From Massilia terrae (GTDB lineage: Bacteria; Pseudomonadota; Gammaproteobacteria; Burkholderiales; Burkholderiaceae_D), in NCBI RefSeq assembly GCF_024753145.1, contig NZ_JANUGU010000007.1, positions 124,001-188,000 of the forward strand: a stretch of DNA of 64,000 nucleotides, written 5' to 3'. The position numbers were made by a program, and so were the translations under genes. Shown here piece by piece: positions 55,939 to 64,000 of the stretch. Positions within the stretch are counted from its first letter, which is position 1. Every line of letters begins with the position of its first letter. The notes beneath the pieces were generated by a model. It saw nothing but the letters and a program-made list of their open reading frames with translations, did no database searches and was not told the DNA's origin.

Positions 55939-56583
55939 ATGACACGACTAGGAACCTTGGCCGCCGCATTGGCGCTGGCTGCCGCACCGTTTGCCGTCCA
56001 CGCCGCCCCCGTCGTGGTGTTCACCGAAGGCTTCGACAACGCCAAGCTGCCTGGCTGGGTCCAGGTCAATCACGGCAGCCCGCCGGGCAATGGCTGGTTC
56101 CAGGGGAACGCCGCGATCTTCGGCGCGCAGGCGGGCAGCTCCTACATCGCCGCCAACTACCTCGGCGCGCTGTCCGGCAGCGGCACGGTCGACAGCTGGC
56201 TCATCTCGCCGGTCATCGACCTGTACGGCGCCAGCAGCTTCTCCTTCTTCACCCGCAGCGCGGCCGATCCCGGCTACGCGGATACATTGCAGGTCTATTT
56301 CTCGCCCGGCGCCGGCACCGACGTCGGCGCCTTCAGCGACCGCCTGGCCACCATCGGCGCGGGCGGCTATCCCTCGGCCTGGACCCAGGTCAGCACCGAC
56401 ATCAGCTTCACGGGCGCGGGCCGCTTCGCCTTCCGCTACACCGGCGACGCCGGCACGCTCGACTACATTGGCATCGACAGCGTGCGCGTGCTCAGCGCCG
56501 TGCCGGAACCCTCGTCCGCACTGATGCTCGGGCTGGGGCTGGGCGCGCTCGGCCTGCTGCGCCGCCGCGCATCGAAGCGATAG
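55939..56583 (+). CDS. PEP-CTERM sorting-domain protein
   Basis: 214 residues from the ATG at 55939 (weak ribosome site). Signal peptide ending HAAP. The secreted domain resembles a cleaved-adhesin/choice-of-anchor module (FTEGFDNAKLPGWVQVNHGS, DSWLISPVIDLYGASSFSFFTRS, YIGIDSVRVL). The C-terminal sorting signal has VPEP, a membrane helix (ALMLGLGLGALGLL) and RRR. Such proteins are processed by an exosortase (EpsH/XrtB-type) encoded elsewhere and linked to exopolysaccharide. Confidence 0.9.
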   Translation: MTRLGTLAAALALAAAPFAVHAAPVVVFTEGFDNAKLPGWVQVNHGSPPGNGWFQGNAAIFGAQAGSSYIAANYLGALSGSGTVDSWLISPVIDLYGASSFSFFTRSAADPGYADTLQVYFSPGAGTDVGAFSDRLATIGAGGYPSAWTQVSTDISFTGAGRFAFRYTGDAGTLDYIGIDSVRVLSAVPEPSSALMLGLGLGALGLLRRRASKR

Positions 56584-56595
56584 GAGGACCACGCC

Positions 56596-56979
56596 ATGCA
56601 CTACACAAAACTGCTGATGGCGCTGCCGCTGGCGGCCCTGTTCGCCGCGCTCATGGCGCACGCGCCGGCCCGCGCGCAAGAAGGAATGGTGGTGGCGCGC
56701 GACCCGCTCACCGGCGAGCTGCGCGCGCCGACGCCGGCCGAACGCAAGGCCCTGAATGCATCGCCCAAAGCCTCGCTGCGCGCCGCCGCTCCGGTCGCGC
56801 CGCAGGCCATCGTCAACCCGGACGGCAGTCGCAAGGTGCGCCTCGGCGAACGCGGCCAGGTGTATGAGGTGGTCCGGCGCGCGCCCGACGGCAAGCTCAC
56901 CGGGCAATGCGTGCAGGGAGAGGACGCCGCCGGCCGCGCGCTGGCGAAACCCGTGGAGGCGCGCGATGAGGACCGCTAA
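56596..56979 (+). CDS. Small exported protein, post-PEP-CTERM-1-like
   Basis: 127 residues, signal peptide ending ARAQ. The mature part has MVVARDPLTGELRAPTPAERKAL, IVNPDGSRKVRLGERGQVYEVVRRAPDGKLTGQCV. This pattern recalls small proteins annotated as post-PEP-CTERM-1 domain proteins that are encoded just after PEP-CTERM genes; I am moderately sure. It lies 12 bp after the PEP-CTERM gene and overlaps the protease gene by 14 bp. Confidence 0.7.
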   Translation: MHYTKLLMALPLAALFAALMAHAPARAQEGMVVARDPLTGELRAPTPAERKALNASPKASLRAAAPVAPQAIVNPDGSRKVRLGERGQVYEVVRRAPDGKLTGQCVQGEDAAGRALAKPVEARDEDR

Positions 56980-58381
56980 GCTGCTGGCCGCGTTCGCGCT
57001 GGCGTGCGCCGTGGGCGCCGCGCAGGCCGCCGCCACCATCACCATCATCAACACCAATGCGCCGGGCGAAGGCTTCAACGACCCGACGCCGGTCGCGCCG
57101 GTCGGCGGCAACAGCGGCGCCACGCTCGGCCAGCAGCGCCTGATCGCCTTCCAGCGCGCCGCCGACCTCTGGGGCGCGACACTGACCAGCACGGTGCCGA
57201 TCCGGATCGACGCCGCCTTCATCCCGCTCAACTGCAGCGCCAACAGCGCGGTGCTCGGCGCAGCCGGCGCCAACGAGATCTTTTCCGACTTCGCCAACGC
57301 GCCGCGCGCCGGCACCTGGTATCCGAGCGCGCTGGCCAGCAAGCTCGCGGGCGCCGACGTGACCACGCCCGACCAGCCGCACATCGTCGCGCGCTTCAAT
57401 TCCCGGCTCGGCCTGTTCGCCGACTGCCTGCCCGGCTCCGGCTTCTATCTTGGCCTGGACGACAAGTTCGGCAGCGGGATCGACCTGGTGACCGTGCTGC
57501 TGCACGAATTCGCGCACGGCTTCGGCTTCCAGACCTTCACCGACGACGAGTCTGGCGAACAAATGCTCGGCCTCCCCTCGGTCTGGGACTACTACCTGCT
57601 CGACAACCGCAGCGACAAGGCCTGGGTGCAGATGACCGATGCCGAACGCGCCGCGTCGGCGGTCAGCGGCAACGGCCTGTCGTGGAACGGCCCGCTGGTG
57701 ACGGCAACCGTGCCACGAGTGTTGGCCCACCGTTCGCGGCTCGTCATCAATGGCGCGGCGGCGGGCGATGCGGCCGGCAGCTACGCCGTTGGCGACGCCT
57801 CCTTCGGGCCGCCGCTGTCGCGCAGACCCGTGACCGGCCCGCTGATGCCGGTGGCCGACCAGCCGGACGGCAGCGGCCTCGCCTGCGCGCCGTTGTCGCT
57901 CGCCGCCGCGCTGGCGGTCCGGGGCCGCGTCGCGCTGGTCGACCGCGGCGGTTGCGCCTTCGTGGACAAGGCCAGGACAGTGCAGGAAGCCGGCGCGATC
58001 GGCATGGTCCTGGCCGACAACCAGCCGGGAGCGCTGGCCGGCATGACCGGCGCCGATCCCACCATCACGATCCCGTCGGTGCGCATCACACAGGCCGATG
58101 GACAGCTGCTCAAGTCGGCCCTGCAGCGCCGCTCGCGCTCGCGGTCGGGCGTGATCGCCAGCCTGGGTACCGATCCAAGGCAGCGCGCCGGCGCCGATGC
58201 GTCCGGCCGCATCCTGATGTATACACCCACCATCTACGAGCCGGGATCGACGGTCTCGCACTACGCCACCGACGCGAAGCCGGACCAGTTGATGGAACCG
58301 TTCATCAACACCGACCTGGCCCACACGGTAATGCCGCCGCGCGACCTGACCCTTTCGCTGCTGCGCGATATCGGCTGGTAA
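56966..58381 (+). CDS. Exported PA-domain zinc metalloprotease
   Basis: 471 residues from the ATG at 56966. Signal peptide MRTAKLLAAFALACAVGAAQA. The catalytic motif HEFAHGFGF has His180, Glu181 and His184. An inserted protease-associated (PA) domain lies at about 290-390 (VRGRVALVDRGGCAFVDKARTVQEAGAIG, MVLADNQPG). No PEP-CTERM tail is visible. Translation overlaps the small preceding gene, so the three exported proteins form one operon. The substrate is unknown. Confidence 0.85.
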   Translation: MRTAKLLAAFALACAVGAAQAAATITIINTNAPGEGFNDPTPVAPVGGNSGATLGQQRLIAFQRAADLWGATLTSTVPIRIDAAFIPLNCSANSAVLGAAGANEIFSDFANAPRAGTWYPSALASKLAGADVTTPDQPHIVARFNSRLGLFADCLPGSGFYLGLDDKFGSGIDLVTVLLHEFAHGFGFQTFTDDESGEQMLGLPSVWDYYLLDNRSDKAWVQMTDAERAASAVSGNGLSWNGPLVTATVPRVLAHRSRLVINGAAAGDAAGSYAVGDASFGPPLSRRPVTGPLMPVADQPDGSGLACAPLSLAAALAVRGRVALVDRGGCAFVDKARTVQEAGAIGMVLADNQPGALAGMTGADPTITIPSVRITQADGQLLKSALQRRSRSRSGVIASLGTDPRQRAGADASGRILMYTPTIYEPGSTVSHYATDAKPDQLMEPFINTDLAHTVMPPRDLTLSLLRDIGW

Positions 58382-58390
58382 GGGCGAAAA

Positions 58391-58420
58391 AAAGGCCGCC
58401 CCTCGCGGGTGCGGCCCTTT
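58391..58420. terminator. Bidirectional terminator between the protease and ppa genes
   Basis: AAAGGCCGC (58391-58399) and GCGGCCCTTT (58411-58420) form a stem with A-rich and T-rich flanks, between two genes that converge here. It suits both transcripts. Confidence 0.65.
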
Positions 58421-58439
58421 GTTCGCGCGCGGCGCGGGA

Positions 58440-58976
58440 TTACTTCTGTTTGGCGTTGTACGCGGCCACGCCGTTGAGGATCTCGGCCTTGGCTTCGTCC
58501 GGGCCGCCCCAGCCTTCGATCTTGACCCACTTGCCTTTTTCGAGGTCCTTGTAGTGCTCGAAGAAGTGCTGGATCTGCTGCAGGCGCAGGTCCTGCAGGT
58601 CTTCCGGCTTTTGCCAGTGGCTGTAGATCGGCAGGATCTTGTCGACCGGGACCGCCAGCACCTTGGCGTCGCCGCCGGCCTCGTCGGTCATCTTCAGCAC
58701 GCCGATCGCGCGGCAGCGCACCACGACGCCCGGGATCAGCGGGAACGGGGTGATCACCAGCACGTCGCACGGGTCGCCGTCATCGGCGATGGTCCGCGGC
58801 ACGTAGCCGTAGTTGCACGGATAGTGCATCGCGGTGCCCATGAAACGATCGACGAAAATCGCGCCGCTGTCCTTGTCCACTTCGTACTTGATCGGATCGG
58901 CGTTCATCGGGATCTCGATGATCACGTTGAAATCGTTCGGCACGTCGCGGCCGGCCGGCACTTTGTTCAAACTCAT
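58440..58976 (-). CDS. ppa: Inorganic pyrophosphatase
   Basis: 178 residues, family I soluble pyrophosphatase: [20 protein letters not shown], the metal-binding signature DGDPCDVLV, and [14 protein letters not shown] with the TDE-rich region following. It hydrolyses PPi to phosphate. Single-gene unit; a REPIN lies upstream. Confidence 0.96.
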   Translation of the reverse strand: MSLNKVPAGRDVPNDFNVIIEIPMNADPIKYEVDKDSGAIFVDRFMGTAMHYPCNYGYVPRTIADDGDPCDVLVITPFPLIPGVVVRCRAIGVLKMTDEAGGDAKVLAVPVDKILPIYSHWQKPEDLQDLRLQQIQHFFEHYKDLEKGKWVKIEGWGGPDEAKAEILNGVAAYNAKQK

Positions 58977-59131
58977 GAAAGGTCCTTGGTTGCTGAAGAA
59001 TCAATGAAGGTGGAACATTATAGCGAATTGGGCACGGTTTGTGCGGCGCAGCAAGGGGAATGCTGTGCGGAAATTCGGAATGGGAACGTTTCGAAGAAGG
59101 CTGCGGTGGCGTTCTCGTGACTTCAAAACAA

Positions 59132-59238
59132 CGTCATCCCCGCGAAGGCGGGGATCCATGCTGAGCTTGGGTCGTTTGCGGCGCGAGCGGCAACCTGCTG
59201 TCAACGGTCTATGGGTCCCCGCCTGCGCGGGAATGACG
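59132..59238. repeat. REPIN: second paired REP element
   Basis: The left REP (59132-59160, CGTCATCCCCGCGAAGGCGG then GGATCCATG) and right REP (59211-59238, ATGGGTCCCCGCC then TGCGCGGGAATGACG) are inverted over a 50-bp spacer with GCGGCGCGAGCGGC. Its reverse complement aligns along its whole length with the element at 35251-35354, including CTCAGCATGG beside the second REP. It lies between ppa and hemY. Confidence 0.75.
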
Positions 59239-59256
59239 GTCTTGAGGGCGGGGGGA

Positions 59257-60453
59257 TTACAAGATCGTGGCCAAGGCACACTGGCGGTAATGCGCCGCCG
59301 CTTCCGCCTCCTGCCCCAGCGCCTCATGCATCTGCGCCAGCTTCAGGTGTGCTTCCTGCACCATGTCGGGGTCGGTGACGTCCGACAGCGCCTGCTCCAG
59401 GTAGCGCTGGGCCTTGCCCCACAGTTTCTGGCGCAGGCACAGCGAACCAAGCGTCAGGGCCAGCTCCGGATCGTTGGGCCGCTCGGCCAGCCAGGCCTCG
59501 CAATGCTCGATCTGCGCCAGCAGCACCGCGGAGCCGGTCGGTCCGGCCGATTCGCGATAGGCGCGCACCAGGCGGTCGTCCCAGTTGGCCCGCAAGGCCG
59601 CATCGGCCACCGCGCGCGCCTCGTCGTGCAAGCCGCGCGCATTGAAGGCGGCGGCGGCGCGTTCGGCGATGTAGGGCTTGGTGCGGTCTTCCGCCGGCAC
59701 CGTGGCCCACACGCGCTGGATCGACTCCGCGTCGTGCGTGCCCTCGGACAGCAGCGCCTCGTAAGCCATTTCGCGCAGGCGGCTCGACAGCGCCGGATGC
59801 AGCGCCTTGCGCTTGTCGAGGATGCGCACCAGCCGCAGCACCTCCGGCCAGTTGCGCGCCTGCTGGTTGGCCTTGAGCGACCATTGCAGCGCATGGATGT
59901 GGCGCTGGCCGCTCGCGTTCAGCTCGGCCACCGCCTCCAGCGCTTCCTCCGGCTGGTGTTCGTCGACGCGCAGCTCGGTCACCGTCATCAGTCGCGCGGT
60001 CTTCAGTCCGTTGTCGTGCACGATCCCTGCCAGCCAGGCGTCGCGCCGCGCCGGTTCGCGCATGCGGTGCGCCGCGCGGGCGCCGATCAGGGCCGCCAGG
60101 CCGGCGTTTTCCGGCAGTTCGGCGGCGCGCATCGCGGCCTTTTCGGCGTGGCCGAAGCGGCCTTCGAACAGCGCCTTGAGCGCATCGCGCAGGCCCTTGT
60201 TGCCTTCGCGTTCGCGCTTGCGCAGGCGGTAGGCCGACACCCGCTGCGGCATGCCCAGCGTGCCGCCGATCGCGCGCACCAGCCAGTACAGCACCAGGAA
60301 CAGCAGCGCCACCAGCACCACGAACAGGTTGAGCGACATGTCGATCCGGTGCGGCGGATAGAACAGCACCACATTGCCCGGATTGAAGCGCGCGGTCACG
60401 GCCACGCCGATCGCCGCGGCCATCAAGAGGACTAACCAGAGTAGAAGACGCAT
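59257..60453 (-). CDS. hemY: HemY-like inner-membrane TPR protein
   Basis: 398 residues. Two N-terminal membrane helices (LLLWLVLLMAAAIGVAVTA and LFVVLVALLFLVLYWLVRA) with a periplasmic loop, then TPR-type helical repeats (about 80-395) including EHCEAWLAERPNDPELALTLGSLCLRQKLWGKAQRYL. HemY (PF07219) occurs at the end of hemCDXY operons and is thought to assist haem synthesis or assembly at the membrane. It is unrelated to the Bacillus protoporphyrinogen oxidase of the same name. It follows hemX by 3 bp. Confidence 0.93.
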   Translation of the reverse strand: MRLLLWLVLLMAAAIGVAVTARFNPGNVVLFYPPHRIDMSLNLFVVLVALLFLVLYWLVRAIGGTLGMPQRVSAYRLRKREREGNKGLRDALKALFEGRFGHAEKAAMRAAELPENAGLAALIGARAAHRMREPARRDAWLAGIVHDNGLKTARLMTVTELRVDEHQPEEALEAVAELNASGQRHIHALQWSLKANQQARNWPEVLRLVRILDKRKALHPALSSRLREMAYEALLSEGTHDAESIQRVWATVPAEDRTKPYIAERAAAAFNARGLHDEARAVADAALRANWDDRLVRAYRESAGPTGSAVLLAQIEHCEAWLAERPNDPELALTLGSLCLRQKLWGKAQRYLEQALSDVTDPDMVQEAHLKLAQMHEALGQEAEAAAHYRQCALATIL

Positions 60454-60456
60454 GGC

Positions 60457-61593
60457 TTACTTCGCCTTGTAGTTGCGCACGGCGTTCAGGCTGTCGGCCA
60501 GCGTCGGCATTTCGATCGCGACGTTGTTGGCCTGGACCTGGCGCAGCGCCGCCAGCGCACCCTGCGTCGCGCGGGCGCGCGCGTCGAAGTACTTGAGCAG
60601 CATGTTCTGCGCGGTGCCGAGGTCGTCGCGGAAAGCCGTCTCGTTGCGCGACAGGAGCGCCAGGCGCGCGTTCAGCAGGCGCAGCTTGAGGTTCTCGCGC
60701 ACGAAGTACGACTCGGACGGCGACAGCATCAGCGCTTCCGGCGTGTCCACCGTGCGCACGCGGATCAGCTGGCGGATGTCGTCCCACATCTCGGCACTCA
60801 AGGCGCGCCAGGTGTCTCCGGCGCGCTCGGCCAGCGTAGGCGGCTCGGGCTTCACGGCCGGATGCGACGGCTTGGCCTTGGCCTTGGGCTTCGGCAGCAA
60901 CGGCGCCGGCGCGGCCGGCAGCGCCGGCTTCTCGTCCGACAGCAGCGGCAGCGTGTCCACGTCCGCGATCACGTTATCGAGGCGCAGCGCGACGCCGTTC
61001 AGGTCGACCGAGGGCAGCGCCTTCAGTTTTTCGATGTCGCGCGCGATGGCGCGGCGAATGGTGATGAACTGCGGCTTGTCGGAGCTCGACAGCGAACGGT
61101 CGGCATTCCCGAGCGCGATCAGCGCGCCCTGCACATTGCCGGCCAGTTGCAGCTGCTGGCTGGCGGTCGACAGCACCTGCTCGATCTCCGACAGCGCCCA
61201 CTCGTCGCGGTTCTTCGACAGGTCCTGGTACAGCTGCTCGAGCGCGGCCTGCTGGCTCTGCGCTTCCTGCTGGCGGGTTTCGAGCACGCCGACCTTCACC
61301 TGCATCTGCTTGACCTGCTCGGCCACGTCGCGGGCCTGGGCCGAGGTCTCGGAGGCCAGCTGCTGGTCCTTCTGCAGCATGCGGGCGACGTCGGCGCGCA
61401 TGCTGTTGATGCGGCTGTGGGTCGACCACGCCTGCGCGGCCAGCAGCACGGCCAGCACCGTGACCGCAAGCGGCAGCGGCTGGCGCAGGGTCTCGAACAG
61501 GCCCGGGCGCCGCGGCGGCGCGACGTAGGGAGCGGGTTGGCTGGCAGGAGCGGGCTGCGCGCCTTGTTCTGGGAGATTCGGCAGTTCGTTCAT
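60457..61593 (-). CDS. hemX: HemX-like membrane protein
   Basis: 378 residues. Cytoplasmic N-terminus rich in Pro/Ala, one membrane helix (LPLAVTVLAVLLAAQAW), a coiled coil (about 70-145; MLQKDQQLASETSAQARDVA), then a periplasmic domain (SPSESYFVRENLKLRLLNARLALL). It is often mis-annotated as uroporphyrinogen-III methyltransferase, but no SAM-binding fold is visible. It starts inside the hemD stop (ATGA). Confidence 0.9.
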   Translation of the reverse strand: MNELPNLPEQGAQPAPASQPAPYVAPPRRPGLFETLRQPLPLAVTVLAVLLAAQAWSTHSRINSMRADVARMLQKDQQLASETSAQARDVAEQVKQMQVKVGVLETRQQEAQSQQAALEQLYQDLSKNRDEWALSEIEQVLSTASQQLQLAGNVQGALIALGNADRSLSSSDKPQFITIRRAIARDIEKLKALPSVDLNGVALRLDNVIADVDTLPLLSDEKPALPAAPAPLLPKPKAKAKPSHPAVKPEPPTLAERAGDTWRALSAEMWDDIRQLIRVRTVDTPEALMLSPSESYFVRENLKLRLLNARLALLSRNETAFRDDLGTAQNMLLKYFDARARATQGALAALRQVQANNVAIEMPTLADSLNAVRNYKAK

Positions 61594-62360
61594 TCCTGTG
61601 ATTGTAACGCGGCAAGCACGCCGGCGTCCCCTGAACCGGTCTGTGTCACCCGGGTGAGGCCCAGCGAAAAAGCGGTTTCCGCGATCCGGGCGTGCGGAAC
61701 GACCAGATGCTGTTGTTGCAATTTTGCGACGCCGCCTTCCGGATCGAGCTCGCGCACCCGCTCGACCAGGCCGCGCAGGGCCTCCGAACTGGTGATGATC
61801 CAGTCGTTCGGCGTCGCGACCAGCGCCGCCAATTGGGCCGCCAGGGCCGGGGTCAGCGCCGGCACCGCGCGCCGGTAGGCGGGCACCACGGTGACCGCGG
61901 CGCCGGCGGCAATGAAGCCGTCGGCCATCAGTTCGCGCCCGCTTTCGCCGCGCACGATCAGCACGCGCCGGCCGGCCAGTTGCACCAGGTCGATCGCGCG
62001 CAGCAGGTGCTCGGTATCGCTGGCCTCGCCCTGGGCCGGGCAGTAGATGGTGACGCTGCGCTCATCCACGCCATGCCGGGCCAGCGCCGCGCGGCTGCCC
62101 TCGCCCACCACGCCGATCGCGACGCCGGAAGGCCACGCGGGGATGTGGGCAAAGGCGGCGTCGATCGCGTTGGGCGACACGAAGGCCGCCAGCGCATAGT
62201 CGCCGAGTTGGGCCAGCGCCTGCTTCAGCGCGGATTGGTCCGGCAGCGGCTCGATGTCGAGCAAAGGCAGCACCACCGCCTCGCGGCCCAGCGCGGCGAC
62301 GGCGCGCGCCAGCGGCTCGGCCTGCGCGCGCGGACGGGTGATGACGACCTTACCAGGCAT
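61590..62360 (-). CDS. hemD: Uroporphyrinogen-III synthase
   Basis: 256 residues starting [13 protein letters not shown] at 62360. Two-lobe HemD fold: [41 protein letters not shown] in the first lobe and [25 protein letters not shown] in the second. It closes and inverts ring D of hydroxymethylbilane. It overlaps hemC by 11 bp and hemX by 4 bp. Confidence 0.95.
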   Translation of the reverse strand: MPGKVVITRPRAQAEPLARAVAALGREAVVLPLLDIEPLPDQSALKQALAQLGDYALAAFVSPNAIDAAFAHIPAWPSGVAIGVVGEGSRAALARHGVDERSVTIYCPAQGEASDTEHLLRAIDLVQLAGRRVLIVRGESGRELMADGFIAAGAAVTVVPAYRRAVPALTPALAAQLAALVATPNDWIITSSEALRGLVERVRELDPEGGVAKLQQQHLVVPHARIAETAFSLGLTRVTQTGSGDAGVLAALQSQE

Positions 62361-63333
62361 CGGGCGCGGCGGCCTCCCGGCAAGCCGCGAGGATCGCGTC
62401 GGCATCCTGCTGCTGCAGCAGCTCCGAGACCCGCAGGCCCAGTTGTTCCGGCTGGTCGGCCGGGCCGGACAGCTCGGCGCTGGCGCTGCGCTTGCCGTCG
62501 GGCGTGGCGACCATCGCGCGCAGGTGCATGGTGGCGCCGGCGATGGTGGCGTGGGCGGCCAGCGGGATCTGGCAGCTGCCGCCGAACACCTTGGACACCT
62601 TGCGCTCGGCGGCGACGGCCAGGCCGGTGGCGCGGTGGTTCAGCGGCGCCAGCAGCGCGGCGAGGTCGACGCCGTCGGCGCGCGGGCGGCTGGCGATCTC
62701 GATCGCCATCGCGCCCTGGCCGGCGGCCGGCAGGCTCATTTCCGGCGATAGCAGCGCGCGGATGCGCTGCGGCAGGCCGAGCCGCTTCAGGCCCGCGGCC
62801 GCGAGGATGATGGCGGCGTAGTCGCCGCGATCGAGCTTGCCGAGGCGGGTGTCGAGGTTGCCGCGCAGCGGCTTGATGACGAGCTGCGGGTAGCGCGCGG
62901 CGATCAGGGCCTGGCGGCGCAGGCTGCTGGTGCCGACCACCGCGCCGTCCGGCAGCGCGTCGAGGCTGGCGTAGTCGTTGGAGACGAAGGCGTCGCGCGG
63001 GTCCTCGCGCTCCAGCACGGCGGCCAGCGCGAAACCTTCCGGCAGTTCCATCGGCACGTCCTTGAGCGAATGCACGGCAAGGTCGGCGCGGCCCTCGTCC
63101 ATCGCGACCTCCAGCTCCTTCACGAACAGGCCCTTGCCGCCGACCTTGGACAGGGCGCGGTCGAGGATCTGGTCGCCGCGCGTGGTCATGCCCAAGATCG
63201 AGACCGTGGTATTTGGATATAATGCTGCGAGGCGGTCGCGCACATGCTCGGCCTGCCACATGGCGAGCCGGCTTTCGCGCGAGGCGATAATCAGCTTCGA
63301 GGGCACGGCCGTCGTCAAATCAGCTGCTTTCAA
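62350..63333 (-). CDS. hemC: Hydroxymethylbilane synthase (porphobilinogen deaminase)
   Basis: About 327 residues. Family blocks are [64 protein letters not shown] and [13 protein letters not shown]. The dipyrromethane cofactor is attached to Cys in [13 protein letters not shown]. No ATG fits: candidate starts are TTG at 63333 (GAAAG eight bases upstream, preferred), TTG at 63348 or 63393, and GTG at 63306. First gene of the hemCDXY operon, divergent from ppc. Confidence 0.93.
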   Translation of the reverse strand: MKAADLTTAVPSKLIIASRESRLAMWQAEHVRDRLAALYPNTTVSILGMTTRGDQILDRALSKVGGKGLFVKELEVAMDEGRADLAVHSLKDVPMELPEGFALAAVLEREDPRDAFVSNDYASLDALPDGAVVGTSSLRRQALIAARYPQLVIKPLRGNLDTRLGKLDRGDYAAIILAAAGLKRLGLPQRIRALLSPEMSLPAAGQGAMAIEIASRPRADGVDLAALLAPLNHRATGLAVAAERKVSKVFGGSCQIPLAAHATIAGATMHLRAMVATPDGKRSASAELSGPADQPEQLGLRVSELLQQQDADAILAACREAAAPDAW

Positions 63334-63471
63334 AACGTATTCTTTCAAAGTCGTGAGCCACACCCGGCTTGCGGCGCCAAAGGGCTCGTACAAGAGATCA
63401 CAAATTTTAGCACGCGCCCTCCCGCAGAACCGGTCAAAAGCCCTCCGCCAACCTTAACCCCTTTGGTCGAC

Positions 63472-64000
63472 ATGGAAACTCCCGCCGTAACCGTAGCATC
63501 CCCTGGTGCAGACAAAGACGCGCCGTTGAAAGAAGACATCCGCCTGCTCGGCCGCCTGCTGGGCGACGTGCTGCGCGACCAGGAAGGCGACACCGTCTTC
63601 GACGTGGTCGAAACCATCCGCCAGACTGCCGTGCGGTTCCGCCGCGACGCCGATCCGAAGGCGGCCGAGGAGCTGAACGCGCTGCTGCACAAGCTGACCC
63701 GTGACCAGACCATTTCGGTGGTCCGCGCCTTTTCCTACTTCTCGCACCTGGCCAATATCGCGGAAGACCAGCACCACATCCGCCGCCGCCGCGCCCACCT
63801 GATCGCCGGTTCGGCGCCGCAGGAAGGCAGCGTCGGCTTCGCGCTGGCGCGCCTCAACCAGGCCGGCATCGACCAGGCCACCGTCGAAGGCTTCCTGCGC
63901 GACGCGCTGATCTCGCCGGTGCTGACCGCGCACCCGACCGAAGTGCAGCGCAAGAGCATCCTCGACGCCGAGCACGACATCGCGCGCCTGATGGCCGAAC
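63472..64000 (+). CDS. ppc: Phosphoenolpyruvate carboxylase, N-terminal part (cut by window edge)
   Basis: The first 176 residues. Bacterial PEPC N-terminus: [54 protein letters not shown], and [16 protein letters not shown], which contains the conserved His of the TAHPTE motif. It carboxylates phosphoenolpyruvate to oxaloacetate to refill the TCA cycle. The rest lies beyond base 64000. Transcribed away from hemC over a gap of about 140 bp. Confidence 0.95.
   Translation, partial: METPAVTVASPGADKDAPLKEDIRLLGRLLGDVLRDQEGDTVFDVVETIRQTAVRFRRDADPKAAEELNALLHKLTRDQTISVVRAFSYFSHLANIAEDQHHIRRRRAHLIAGSAPQEGSVGFALARLNQAGIDQATVEGFLRDALISPVLTAHPTEVQRKSILDAEHDIARLMAE

Noticed and set aside
55840..55939. 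Sigma-54 promoter ahead of the PEP-CTERM gene
   Set aside because: TTGC-like sequences are present but no GG doublet at the required spacing.

Overview
The window is one contiguous, gene-dense, GC-rich chromosomal segment from a betaproteobacterium, most likely Oxalobacteraceae (Massilia/Telluria-like). The evidence is the gene complement and order: hemC-hemD-hemX-hemY divergent from ppc, nadE-glnB, lolA beside ftsK, a PEP-CTERM protein, TlpA-type thioredoxins and a complete sox operon. The species cannot be fixed from the sequence. I see no prophage, insertion sequence, CRISPR array or rRNA. There is one tRNA (Ser, CGA) and a family of REP-like palindromes, two of them paired as REPINs. No gene-free stretch exceeds 300 bases.

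Layout. 1-2.2 kb: a two-component system (kinase cut by the window edge) divergent from a VirK/YbjX gene across a perfect 16+16 bp palindrome. 2.2-10 kb: an NDP-forming acyl-CoA synthetase/acetyltransferase fusion and two divergent P-type ATPases (Ca-type and MgtA). 10-22 kb: a sulfur-oxidation island. On the minus strand it reads soxH-like, DsrE, an ArsR regulator, soxCDYZAXB and two thioredoxins. Divergent from it is a BigR/SqrR-like regulator with two YeeE/YedE membrane proteins and a TauE/SafE exporter. Related palindromic operators precede soxH and soxC, and a separate 26-bp palindrome precedes the BigR-like gene. 22-36 kb: mostly housekeeping (tRNA-Ser, serS, rarA, lolA, ftsK, trxB, smr, a TRIC-type channel) plus a large hybrid histidine kinase.

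36-42 kb is the most unusual part: a divergent Fap-like functional-amyloid operon. Its order is Gly-rich secreted protein, small secreted protein, C39 peptidase (FapD-like), small secreted protein (FapE position), and coiled-coil/beta-barrel outer-membrane protein (FapF-like). It is preceded by a textbook sigma-54 promoter and by a VpsR-like sigma-54 activator gene. The three putative exported substrates share an ungapped 17-residue C-terminal motif.

42-47 kb: nadE-glnB, a FemAB-like acyltransferase, a TlpA-like protein. 46.5-55.8 kb: a LysR regulator divergent from a TonB receptor, an alpha/beta hydrolase and a complete Liv-type ABC importer, which looks like an uptake-and-hydrolysis locus for an unidentified substrate. 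55.9-58.4 kb: a PEP-CTERM protein, a small exported protein and a PA-domain metalloprotease. 58.4-64 kb: ppa, the hem operon and the start of ppc.
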